Part shown: piece by piece, positions 46,543-54,005 of the stretch
How the letters are laid out: the number at the start of each line of letters is the position of its first letter
Numbering within the stretch: the stretch's first letter is position 1
Assembly (NCBI GenBank): GCA_937926205.1
Contig: CALEYL010000062.1
Location: forward strand, 79,250 to 143,249
Direction of reading: 5' to 3'
Source of the DNA: an uncultured Saprospiraceae bacterium
GTDB lineage: Bacteria; Bacteroidota; Bacteroidia; Chitinophagales; Saprospiraceae
DNA length: 64,000 nt
The notes under the pieces: model-generated
The model's input: the letters and a program-made list of their open reading frames with translations, nothing else
The model's database searches: none
Told to the model about the DNA's origin: nothing
Position numbers and translations under genes: made by a program

Positions 46543-47172
46543 TTAAATAAAGCAAGCCATTACATCGAGATGAAGATCCATCACCGTTTGCATCTCCTGA
46601 TGCAATTTAGATTTTGGATCAATGTCGATGTCCTGGAGTTTAAAATCACTCCCAGAAACGACATCTCTGGCGATATAGGCTTTAGGTTTCCAGTATTTCG
46701 ATTCATTCAGATTGTCGATGACAACTCCGCGCGACGTACTGTGGATGATATGCACCCCTCTTTTGTCGTTGGAGTAGACCATGGCGACGTGAAAAATGTA
46801 TCTGGATTTTGATCTGCGGAAGAAAATCAGATCACCTGGACGAACTTTCCCGAGCTCAACCTTCCTGCCTTGTGTGGCTTGAGTGCGCGAACAGGGTGAA
46901 GCATCCACATTGAAGTGGTTCATGACATAGTGCGTAAAACCAGAGCAGTCGAACCCTTTCGGTGAACGACCTGCGTACTTGTAATTAACTCCCTGAAATT
47001 GCTTTGCAAAGGAGATAACCTGTTGACGTACAAGGGTCTCCTCAAAGGTCCTTTCTTTGCTTACAACCAACGTATCTGCAGTAATACGTTCGTTATTAAA
47101 AGCGGCTCCGTGCGCGAGAGAGAATGCAGAAAAAAGTGTAATTGTTAGTGCTTTCCATTGTCGGCTTAACAT
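46543..47172 (-). CDS. C40-family peptidase (NlpC/P60 domain)
   Basis: The start is ATG 47172 (MLSRQWKALTITLFSAFSLAHG), a good signal peptide; the frame is open 22 codons further upstream. The 209-residue product holds an NlpC/P60 domain with the catalytic Cys in KGFDCSGFTHYV (~73), the first His in FHVAMVY and the second in VHIIHSTSRG. It also has the usual R-P-G-D-L-I-F-F segment. These enzymes cleave peptidoglycan stem peptides in the periplasm. It is followed by its own terminator. Confidence 0.92.
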   Translation of the reverse strand: MLSRQWKALTITLFSAFSLAHGAAFNNERITADTLVVSKERTFEETLVRQQVISFAKQFQGVNYKYAGRSPKGFDCSGFTHYVMNHFNVDASPCSRTQATQGRKVELGKVRPGDLIFFRRSKSRYIFHVAMVYSNDKRGVHIIHSTSRGVVIDNLNESKYWKPKAYIARDVVSGSDFKLQDIDIDPKSKLHQEMQTVMDLHLDVMACFI

Positions 47173-47339
47173 AATCAAAAGATTTTTAGCTTGCTTCGAC
47201 GGGGCTAAGGTAAAAACTTTTTTAAGAAAGCAAATCATGTGCCACTTTTTTTGAGAACAAAAAATTCTGCAACAAAGTGAAAAAAAAGATTATTGTATGG
47301 TAGTTTTTATATCCTGCAAACTGAGAAATCCCGTTTTGG

Positions 47340-48410
47340 TCATTTTCCCATTTTGGATGAGCCTGAAAAAATTTTCATCAGCATTGCTGCGCCTTTGAAG
47401 GGGGTCATGCCACCTTCGAGCACAGCGCTTTCTACTTTTTGCAATTGTTCCTGAACCTGCTCATTCCGGTAGAACAGGTCATTGAGGTGCGATTGGATGC
47501 TTTCATAAAGCCAATACCTGGCCTGTTGCATGCGGTTGTACTGAAAATAACCGTTCCGGGTGGTCAGGTCGCAATAGGCCAGCAATTGTTTCCATATTTC
47601 TGTAATGCCGAAATTTTCAACGGCAGAACAAAGTGCAGTTTGCGGAGCCCAGCCGCTGCTTTTGGGCGGAAAAAGGTGGAGAGCTGCCGCATATTCGCGT
47701 TTGGCCCGCATGGCCAGGCCTTTTCGTTCCCCGTCGGCTTTGTTGATGGCGATCAGATCTGCCATTTCTACAATCCCGCGTTTGATGCCCTGTAGTTCGT
47801 CGCCGGCGCCGGGCAGGAGCAAAAGCAGAAAAAAGTCAGTCATGGAGTGAACGGCGGTTTCGGATTGCCCTACGCCAACCGTTTCAATAATGATGACATC
47901 GTAACCTGCCGCTTCACACAGCAAAATGGCTTCGCGGGTCTTGCGAGCCACGCCACCCAGCGATTCCCCCGAAGGCGAAGGCCGGATAAAAGCCTGCTCT
48001 TTGGAAGCCAGTTCAAACATGCGCGTTTTATCGCCAAGAATGCTGCCTTTGCTCACCTGGCTGGAAGGATCTACTGCCAGCACCGCAACGCGCTTGCCCT
48101 CAGACAACAGATAGAGTCCGAAGGTTTCGATAAAGGTGCTCTTCCCAACCCCGGGAGCGCCGGTAATGCCGATGCGCAAACTTTTTCCGGTATGCGGCAG
48201 GCATTGCGCCACAATCTGTTCCGCTATTTCCTGGTGTTCCGCCCGCGCGCTTTCTACCATGGTAATGGCTCTGCTCAAAGCCACACGGTCACCGGCAAGT
48301 AAACGAACCACGAGGTCCTGCGGCAAAAGAGCATGGCGTTTGCCCTGCGCAACGCGCTTGCTCAAATTCGGATTGACGTTCGGGCCGGAAGGGCGATGGG
48401 GATCAGACAT
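47340..48410 (-). CDS. meaB: Methylmalonyl-CoA mutase-associated GTPase MeaB
   Basis: The 356-residue G protein has the Walker A motif GITGAPGVGKST at residues 81-92, the AVDPSSQVSKGSILGDKTRM block, TVGVGQSE and the NKAD guanine-specificity motif. MeaB protects and loads the adenosylcobalamin-dependent methylmalonyl-CoA mutase. The mutase genes are not in the window. The C-terminal helical extension used for dimerisation is present. It diverges from the coiled-coil gene at 48534. Confidence 0.93.
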   Translation of the reverse strand: MSDPHRPSGPNVNPNLSKRVAQGKRHALLPQDLVVRLLAGDRVALSRAITMVESARAEHQEIAEQIVAQCLPHTGKSLRIGITGAPGVGKSTFIETFGLYLLSEGKRVAVLAVDPSSQVSKGSILGDKTRMFELASKEQAFIRPSPSGESLGGVARKTREAILLCEAAGYDVIIIETVGVGQSETAVHSMTDFFLLLLLPGAGDELQGIKRGIVEMADLIAINKADGERKGLAMRAKREYAAALHLFPPKSSGWAPQTALCSAVENFGITEIWKQLLAYCDLTTRNGYFQYNRMQQARYWLYESIQSHLNDLFYRNEQVQEQLQKVESAVLEGGMTPFKGAAMLMKIFSGSSKMGK

Positions 48411-48533
48411 GTGCTTTAAGCGAAAATTTCGGGACCAGCTCCTGCGCCTGACTGGAATTCCATCAAGCGTTTATAATCAAAACAGGTCCCGTTACGTTAA
48501 TACTCAGAATTCCTCACAAATTAAACGCATACC

Positions 48534-48968
48534 ATGACCATCTCCAATCGTTTGGTGTTTTTTATGACATTTGCCCTTGCCCTCTGCTTCACAGGATCGG
48601 CGCAGGCGCAGCTTTTTAAGCAAAAGCAGGACAAGCAGGAACAGCAAACCAGTGATGAAAAGAAAGAAAAGACTTCCATCTTTAAAAAGAAGGAACCCGC
48701 TCATACGGAAACCGCTTCAAAAAGCAATAAAGGACAGTTTGAGGATGAAAGCAAAACGCTGAAAAAAGAGCACAAGAATGCAAAATCAGAAGTACGGGCC
48801 GCAAAAAAAGAGCGGAAAGCAGCAGAAGCCAGGGAAGATGCTGCCCGCGCCCGTGCCGATGCACTGAAAGCGCAGCGTAAATCCCTGAAAGCAGATGGCA
48901 AGGCGGAAAAAGCGGATGAAAAAGCCGTGAAAGTTCGCCAAAAAGTAAATGCCAAAAGGGAGGATTGA
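48534..48968 (+). CDS. Small exported, highly charged coiled-coil protein
   Basis: The 144-residue product starts with a signal peptide (MTISNRLVFFMTFALALCFTGSAQAQ). The rest is almost entirely K, E, A, D, Q and R, forming a long alpha-helical or coiled-coil rod (KKEHKNAKSEVRAAKKERKAAEA; RKSLKADGKAEKADEKAVKV). There is no known domain. It is probably a periplasmic structural or stress protein. A MITE-like element begins 27 bp after its stop. Confidence 0.7.
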   Translation: MTISNRLVFFMTFALALCFTGSAQAQLFKQKQDKQEQQTSDEKKEKTSIFKKKEPAHTETASKSNKGQFEDESKTLKKEHKNAKSEVRAAKKERKAAEAREDAARARADALKAQRKSLKADGKAEKADEKAVKVRQKVNAKRED

Positions 48969-48995
48969 GGTTTCCCGGAAAGGGCGCCAGGGCTT

Positions 48996-49152
48996 CACAG
49001 AGGAGGGTGTGTCTCAAAAGGCAATATGCAAATGGGCAAAAATCTATCCCGAAAAGCAGTTTATTATTAAAAAACGTTTGAATATCTATTACAAACGTGC
49101 CTTTGCGCTGAGCAGGACAAGTTTCGCCCCTTTTGAGACAACCTCCTCTGTG
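48996..49152. mobile_element. 157-bp MITE-like element with long inverted ends
   Basis: The left end CACAGAGGAGG + GTGTGTCTCAAAAGG (48996-49021) matches the reverse complement of the right end (49129-49152) over ~24 bases, with one substitution and a 2-bp gap. A second internal hairpin (ACGTTTG / CAAACGT, near 49072-49098) lies between them. There is no open frame. The structure fits a non-autonomous transposable element inserted in the convergent gap between two genes. No target duplication is obvious. The hairpin could also act as a terminator for both neighbours. Confidence 0.55.
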
Positions 49153-49172
49153 TTTTTACTGCGCTCTGAAAA

Positions 49173-49877
49173 TCAGATCAGGCTCAGGTAATGCGGAAAC
49201 ATTTCGCGCCACAAAGGCCAGTCGTGTTGTTGCCAGCCGCGAAGATCCAACCAGTGCGGAATGTTCTTCTGGTGCAATTGGCCCGATAAGCGCTGATTGG
49301 CATCCAGGCAAATGTCCCACTCCGAAGTACCAAGGATGATCTTCATCTGCCATATCTCCGGGTGACTTAAGCCGTGTATGTAGTCAACAGGATTGTTGAA
49401 ATAGACATTGTCATCGTAATGATCGCCCACAAAAGAACGAATGTCGAAGGCGCCGCTCATGGAAAACAAATGGCTGACTACCTCGGGATGTTTGAGTGCG
49501 AAATTGACCGCGTGATAACCTCCGAAGCTGGCGCCCGCAACTGCCACTTTGCCGGAAGGCGTATTCCAGCGCACACGGCCAGCGATTTCATCCAACACCA
49601 TTTTGTCATACCATGCATGGTTGTGTGCCCGCATAGCCGGGTGTATCTGCTTGTTGTACCAACTGTGTTTGTCGATGCTGTCGGGGCAGTACAATTGGAT
49701 GAATCCACGTTCTACAAACCAACGGGCCGATTCGGTGAGGCCAAAATCTTTGCTCTCAAAATAACGTCCCATCGAAGAGGGGAAAATAATAACCGGATAT
49801 CCACTGTGCCCGTGTACGAGCATTTCAATGTCCATGTTCAGGTTGGGAGAGTACCAACGGAAATATTCTTCGCGCAT
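49173..49877 (-). CDS. Alpha/beta-hydrolase esterase family protein
   Basis: The 234-residue protein lacks a signal peptide. It resembles the esterase D/antigen 85-like group: an N-terminal beta-sheet start (MREEYFRWYSPNLNMDIEML), nucleophile elbow GASFGGYH near residue 118, probable Asp in SEWDICLD and probable His in QQHDWPLW. The natural ester is unknown. It has its own promoter. A MITE-like element lies just beyond its stop. Confidence 0.85.
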   Translation of the reverse strand: MREEYFRWYSPNLNMDIEMLVHGHSGYPVIIFPSSMGRYFESKDFGLTESARWFVERGFIQLYCPDSIDKHSWYNKQIHPAMRAHNHAWYDKMVLDEIAGRVRWNTPSGKVAVAGASFGGYHAVNFALKHPEVVSHLFSMSGAFDIRSFVGDHYDDNVYFNNPVDYIHGLSHPEIWQMKIILGTSEWDICLDANQRLSGQLHQKNIPHWLDLRGWQQHDWPLWREMFPHYLSLI

Positions 49878-49912
49878 GTTGCTATGAAAGTGATTTTAAA
49901 GGAATTTTGGCG

Positions 49913-49946
49913 CAAATGTAAGCCGTTCTTGGAAAAAGAGGCCCAA
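49913..49946 (-). promoter_or_regulatory. Promoter for the esterase gene
   Basis: On the minus strand TTG (49946-49944) is followed after 23 bases by TACATTTG (49920-49913), which matches TAnnTTTG. It lies 36 bp before the ATG. Confidence 0.5.
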
Positions 49947-49991
49947 TTGTACCGGAATATAGTAAGATCACAGCCTGTCGGTTGCCCCCGG

Positions 49992-50426
49992 CTAGTCGAC
50001 TTTTTTGAATTTCAGCAATTCCTCGCCTCCTTTTCCCAACAAAAAAAGCGACGTTTCTTTCAATTCATAACCATACACATTCTGAAGCAATTGCATAAAT
50101 TCTGACTCCATATTCATTTCCGGGCAAGCCATTTTGGTACTGCCCAGATTGGAAATGCGCAGGCCCTTCTTGCCTTCAAAAGCAATGTTGCCAAACAGCT
50201 GGTTGCAGCCTCCATTCCCCAGAAGTTTGTAGTCTTTTACATGAAATTCCAGATAAGGCCGGCCTTTTACGCCTTGCGGCAGTTCCTTTTGTTTCATGCT
50301 TTGTAAAGCCCAGATATCGTGTAGCTGTATGTGTGCATCAGGATTTCCATTGGGTGAGTCCGGCGATTTACAGGCGTCGCTCAACAGAAGCAGCAGACTG
50401 GCTACGAAGAAGAAATAACGATTCAT
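49992..50426 (-). CDS. META-domain (HslJ-like) lipoprotein
   Basis: The start is ATG 50426 (MNRYFFFVASLLLLLSDACKS). Upstream in-frame starts at 50480 and 50444 would lie at or before the predicted transcription start near 50438. The 144-residue product has a lipoprotein-type signal with a Cys after SDA. The META/HslJ domain shows HDIWALQSMKQKELP, YLEFHVKDYKLLGNGGCNQLFG and STKMACPEMNMESEFMQLLQNV. HslJ-like proteins are outer-membrane or periplasmic and often linked to heat or novobiocin response. A palindrome lies between the promoter boxes. Confidence 0.85.
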   Translation of the reverse strand: MNRYFFFVASLLLLLSDACKSPDSPNGNPDAHIQLHDIWALQSMKQKELPQGVKGRPYLEFHVKDYKLLGNGGCNQLFGNIAFEGKKGLRISNLGSTKMACPEMNMESEFMQLLQNVYGYELKETSLFLLGKGGEELLKFKKVD

Positions 50427-50444
50427 TTTAATGGTTTTTGTCAT

Positions 50445-50476
50445 CAAATATAGGGTATTATCACACCGTGTGACAA
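50445..50476 (-). promoter_or_regulatory. Promoter with operator-like palindrome for the META lipoprotein
   Basis: On the minus strand TTG (50476-50474) and TATATTTG (50452-50445) are 21 bases apart. The spacer contains TCACACCGTGTGA (50461-50473), a 13-bp palindrome with one central base. A protein bound there would cover the promoter, so repression is plausible. Confidence 0.5.
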
Positions 50477-50601
50477 CCAATTCAACAAGCTTTCTCTTAA
50501 CTCAACACCAGTCTCTTCACGACTTACTTCAACATGCATCCGGTCTCTTGGGTTGGGTAGTTCTTTCAACTGAATATAGTGTGTCATATTGCCATAAAAA
50601 C

Positions 50602-50609
50602 TATCTTTG
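50602..50609 (+). promoter_or_regulatory. -7 element for the GH18 gene
   Basis: TATCTTTG is an exact TAnnTTTG match, 74 bp before ATG 50684. The -33 region is not clear. Confidence 0.5.
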
Positions 50610-50683
50610 GAACGCAGCAGTGCTGCTATTTCTGATCATGCTTCGTCGCAATCGGGGTCAAAATCCGGTACAAACGTATTTGT

Positions 50684-51892
50684 ATGAAAAAATACTACCA
50701 CCTTGCCTTTTTTCTACTCCTGCTGAACTGGAGCAGTTTGCTTGCCCAGCAAGCCTTCAAAACCATTGGCTACCTGCCCTATTATCGTTTCAGCCTGAGC
50801 AATCAAATCGATTACAGCAAACTAACCCACCTCAACCTGGCTTTTGCCAACCCCGACATGGCCGGAAACCTCAGTGTGAACGGTTACAACATCGACCCGA
50901 TTGTGCAGGCTGCCCAACAACAGGGCGTCGAAGTTTACATTTCCCTCGCAGGAGGCGCCCTTACTGCTGCCTGGGATGCAGCGTGGACTTTCCACCAACA
51001 GCCCGCTAACCGTTCGGCCTTCATCCATAAAATCATCGAATATGTAGCAGAACACAACCTCGATGGGGTTGATGTAGATCTGGAATGGAGCTATGTTACG
51101 CCGCTTTACAGCCCTTTTGTTCTGGAACTACGCGATTCACTTACTGCGCACGGCCTGCCCATGACCGCTGCGTTGCCGGGCACCTACCGCTATCCCAACA
51201 TCAGCAACGAAGCCATGTTGGCCTTCGATTTCATCAACATGATGGTTTACGATTACACCGGTCCCTGGGCGCCCAATACCCCCGGCCAACACTCTTCCTA
51301 CAACTTTGCGGTCAATTCCATCAATTACTGGCTGGCACAAGGCATGCCCGCTGACCGACTTACCCTGGGCGTCCCATTTTATGGCTGGAATTTCAACAAC
51401 GCGCCAACCACCGTGGTTTCTGCAACTTATGGCAGCATGGTGGCACTAGACCCTGCCAACGCACAGCTAGACCAGGTTGGACAGATTTATTACAACGGCA
51501 TTCCCACCATTCGCGCAAAAACCGAACTGGCATTAGACCGCGTATCCGGCATCATGATCTGGGAGCTCGGCCAGGACGCTTTCAACGAATACTCCCTGCT
51601 GACCACCATTTTCAATACCATACACGGTACGACTGACACGGAAGATCATTTGCTGGCTGCCAGTATCCGGGCCTACCCAAATCCAATCAGCCAGCATTTG
51701 TACATCGACAACGAAGGGCCCGAAACCTGCACCATCCGGCTTTCAGATGTCAATGGCCGTACTTTGCAACAACAGGTACTGGCCGGGCACTCTACCCTGA
51801 CATTGGATGTACAGGACCTTGCTGCCGGGTTTTATTTTCTGCAACAGCAGGCTGGAGCAGGGGTGCGGACGCTGAAGCTGGTGAAGGGGTAG
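50684..51892 (+). CDS. T9SS-secreted GH18 glycosidase
   Basis: The 402-residue exported protein has a signal peptide (MKKYYHLAFFLLLLNWSSLLAQ) and a GH18 TIM barrel at about residues 25-310. The catalytic motif DxxDxDxE is intact (LDGVDVDLEW, general acid E134), with SLAGG on strand 3, MMVYDYTGPW on strand 6 and GIMIWELGQD on strand 8. The C-terminal ~75 residues are a type A sorting domain (IRAYPNPISQHLYI; LAAGFYFLQQQ; LKLVKG). GH18 enzymes cleave chitin or N-acetylglucosamine-containing glycans. The protein should be surface-bound or secreted. No carbohydrate-binding module is seen. Confidence 0.92.
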   Translation: MKKYYHLAFFLLLLNWSSLLAQQAFKTIGYLPYYRFSLSNQIDYSKLTHLNLAFANPDMAGNLSVNGYNIDPIVQAAQQQGVEVYISLAGGALTAAWDAAWTFHQQPANRSAFIHKIIEYVAEHNLDGVDVDLEWSYVTPLYSPFVLELRDSLTAHGLPMTAALPGTYRYPNISNEAMLAFDFINMMVYDYTGPWAPNTPGQHSSYNFAVNSINYWLAQGMPADRLTLGVPFYGWNFNNAPTTVVSATYGSMVALDPANAQLDQVGQIYYNGIPTIRAKTELALDRVSGIMIWELGQDAFNEYSLLTTIFNTIHGTTDTEDHLLAASIRAYPNPISQHLYIDNEGPETCTIRLSDVNGRTLQQQVLAGHSTLTLDVQDLAAGFYFLQQQAGAGVRTLKLVKG

Positions 51893-51965
51893 CTTCGACT
51901 CCGCTCAGCCACCTTCGACTCCGCTCAGCCACCTTCGACTGCACTCAGATAACTTCGGCTACGAA
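51893..51965. repeat. 20-bp tandem repeat after the GH18 gene
   Basis: The unit CTTCGACTCCGCTCAGCCAC occurs twice in tandem, then a diverged copy (CTTCGACTGCACTCAG) and a fragment (CTTCGGCTACG). It begins directly at the stop codon of the GH18 gene. No stem or T-run supports a terminator. Confidence 0.75.
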
Positions 51966-52027
51966 TTTTACATGCCTGCAGGACAGGGATCATTTAAGCC
52001 ATTTCCTTAACTTCTAACCTAATTTTC

Positions 52028-52426
52028 ATGACAAACCAACTACTCTTTCAATCCTTAGCCCTGATCTACCTCGTTGCCACGCTGGGCGAATCGGGGATGG
52101 GCAAGGTGCTCGACTACAAAGGCAACTTAGCCTATTTCAAAGGCCAGTTTAAAAATTCTCCCCTGGCCAGCACAACCGGCTTGCTTTTGCCCGTCATTAC
52201 ACTCATGGAATTGGCTTCTGCCGGCCTGGCAATTGCCGGACTGGTTCAACTCTGGACGAGCGGCGAACCTCAATTCGGTATCTGGGCACTTTGCATCGGC
52301 GGCCTGAACTTCATTGCGCTGATTTTTGGGCTGCGCATGTCCAAAGACTACGGTGGAGCAGCCGGCGTAGTCCCCTATCTGGCGGTGGCACTGATTGGAT
52401 TGTATGGCTTTTTGCAGTTGTCGTAA
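52028..52426 (+). CDS. DoxX/MauE-like small membrane protein
   Basis: The 132-residue protein has four hydrophobic helices separated by short loops (LLFQSLALIYLVATLG; TTGLLLPVITLMELASAGLA; FGIWALCIGGLNFIALIFGL; VVPYLAVALIGLYGFLQL). The first loop with ESGMGKVLDYKG resembles DoxX-like proteins. No function can be assigned. It converges with the aldo/keto reductase gene over a 28-bp gap. Confidence 0.7.
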   Translation: MTNQLLFQSLALIYLVATLGESGMGKVLDYKGNLAYFKGQFKNSPLASTTGLLLPVITLMELASAGLAIAGLVQLWTSGEPQFGIWALCIGGLNFIALIFGLRMSKDYGGAAGVVPYLAVALIGLYGFLQLS

Positions 52427-52454
52427 CGGCGCCACAAGACCGTAGCCGCCCGGG

Positions 52455-53450
52455 TTATCCCATACTCAAAACGCGTTCAATTTCTGTCAGCTCTTCTGCA
52501 CTAAATTCCAGGTTGTTCAAACAATCCAAAGAATCCAGCAATTGCGGGGTGCGGCTGGCGCCAATCAAAACGGATGTCACACGCGGATCTTTCAGCAACC
52601 ACGACAGCGCCATTTGTGCCAGAGATTGGTTGCGTTTTTCCGCAATGGCGTTTAGCTGTTGCAGTTTTGCAACCATGGCTTCCGTGATGACCGATTCCTG
52701 CAAAAATCCATGAGGCTTTGCCGCTCTGGAATCCGCAGGAATACCTTTGAGGTATTTATTGGTAAGCAAGCCTTGCGCGAGGGGCGAAAAAGGGATGCAG
52801 CCGATGCCTTCTCTTCCGAGAACGTCCATCAATCCGCCTTCCACCCAACGATCAAGCATTGAGTATTTCGGTTGATGAATCAAACAGGGGGTACCCAGGT
52901 CGTTTAAAATGGCCACTGCCCGCTTCGTTTGATCAGCCGTATAGTTTGAAATCCCGGCATACAAAGCCTTGCCTTGCCGAACAATCAGATCCAGTGCCCC
53001 CATCGTTTCTTCCAAAGGCGTATCAGGGTCGGGGCGGTGGCTGTAGAAAATATCCACGTAGTCCAGCCCCATGCGGCGCAGACTTTGATCGAGGCTCGCC
53101 ACGAGGTATTTTTTGGAACCCCATTCGCCGTAAGGCCCATCCCACATCCGGTAACCCGCTTTGGTTGAAATGATGAGTTCATCGCGATAAGGCAAAAAAT
53201 CCTGTTTGAGAATGCGCCCGAAATTCTCCTCGGCAGAGCCCGGCGGCGGACCATAATTATTGGCCATGTCAAAATGAGTAACCCCCCGGTCGAAAGCTAC
53301 CCGCAGCATATCGCGGTAAGTTTCATAGACGTCTACCCCACCAAAATTATGCCACAAGCCCAAAGAAATAGCCGGCAACTGGAGGCCGCTATTGCCACAG
53401 CGGCGGTACGGAATTTGTTGGTAGCGATCGGATTTTGCCTGGTAGTTCAT
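52455..53450 (-). CDS. Aldo/keto reductase, L-glyceraldehyde-3-phosphate reductase type
   Basis: The start is ATG 53450 (MNYQAKSDRYQQIPYRRCG); the longer open frame would overlap the upstream gene. The 331-residue (alpha/beta)8 NADPH-dependent reductase has the catalytic set D, Y, K and H in FDMANNYG, STKAGYRMWDGPYGEWGSKK and YSHRPDPDTPLEETM. This segment and the QIPYRRCGNSGLQLPAISLGLWHNFG start mark the YghZ/GPR branch, which reduces toxic aldehydes such as L-glyceraldehyde 3-phosphate and methylglyoxal. It follows the small membrane protein gene at 53920 on the minus strand. Confidence 0.92.
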   Translation of the reverse strand: MNYQAKSDRYQQIPYRRCGNSGLQLPAISLGLWHNFGGVDVYETYRDMLRVAFDRGVTHFDMANNYGPPPGSAEENFGRILKQDFLPYRDELIISTKAGYRMWDGPYGEWGSKKYLVASLDQSLRRMGLDYVDIFYSHRPDPDTPLEETMGALDLIVRQGKALYAGISNYTADQTKRAVAILNDLGTPCLIHQPKYSMLDRWVEGGLMDVLGREGIGCIPFSPLAQGLLTNKYLKGIPADSRAAKPHGFLQESVITEAMVAKLQQLNAIAEKRNQSLAQMALSWLLKDPRVTSVLIGASRTPQLLDSLDCLNNLEFSAEELTEIERVLSMG

Positions 53451-53536
53451 TGTTGCAGCATGTTTAATAGATGATCTGATTTGTTTTGTAAAGGTCACTG
53501 TGCAAGGTAAAAAATCCCGGCGAAATGGGGCATATT

Positions 53537-53920
53537 TCAAGCAAGCCGCCGCCACCAGTATACCCAAAGCAGGTTAAATGCAATAAAAATACTGGCCAGT
53601 AACCATCCGGCTACCGGTTTTTCCGACATGGAAAACTGCGTTATCAGAATACCCGCAGCTGCCGTTCCGGACCAAATGACCTTCAACCGCAACATCCCAA
53701 GGTACTTTTCAAGCCCGCCGTCTCTGCCCAGATAAGACTCCAGGCCGATGCCGAACAAGGCCGCGGCCACCAGTCTCGTAGCCAGTGGATCGAAATGAGG
53801 CCAGTCGAACAGCTTTAGGGTCCATTCAGGAAAAAGGAACAGCGGTATGGCAAATACCAAATCCACGATACAGTGGATAATGAACCAGTTGCGCAGGGCG
53901 CTTGGAATTGGTGTCTGCAT
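53537..53920 (-). CDS. Small hypothetical membrane protein
   Basis: The start is ATG 53920 (MQTPIPSALRNWFIIHCIVDL). The 127-residue product has about four hydrophobic segments (FIIHCIVDLVFAIPLFLF; LVAAALFGIGLESYLG; VIWSGTAAAGILITQF; WLLASIFIAFNLLWVYWW). I do not recognise the family. It precedes the aldo/keto reductase by 86 bp. Confidence 0.65.
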   Translation of the reverse strand: MQTPIPSALRNWFIIHCIVDLVFAIPLFLFPEWTLKLFDWPHFDPLATRLVAAALFGIGLESYLGRDGGLEKYLGMLRLKVIWSGTAAAGILITQFSMSEKPVAGWLLASIFIAFNLLWVYWWRRLA

Positions 53921-53948
53921 AAGTTTGCGATTTATTGTTAACATTGCT

Positions 53949-53998
53949 CACGCGTAGGCTCCGGCCTCGCGTGTCCTATTTGTCGGGTTTCGCCCGAC
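53949..53998. repeat. Two adjacent GC-rich hairpins (REP-like)
   Basis: CACGCG...CGCGTG (53949-53973, with inner AGGC/GCCT) and GTCGGG TTTCG CCCGAC (53982-53998) form two stems in the 85-bp gap between the minus-strand genes starting at 53920 and ending at 54006. They can stop or stabilise the transcript of the long lipoprotein gene. A REP element is an alternative reading. Confidence 0.5.
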
Positions 53999-54005
53999 GC
54001 CCCCC

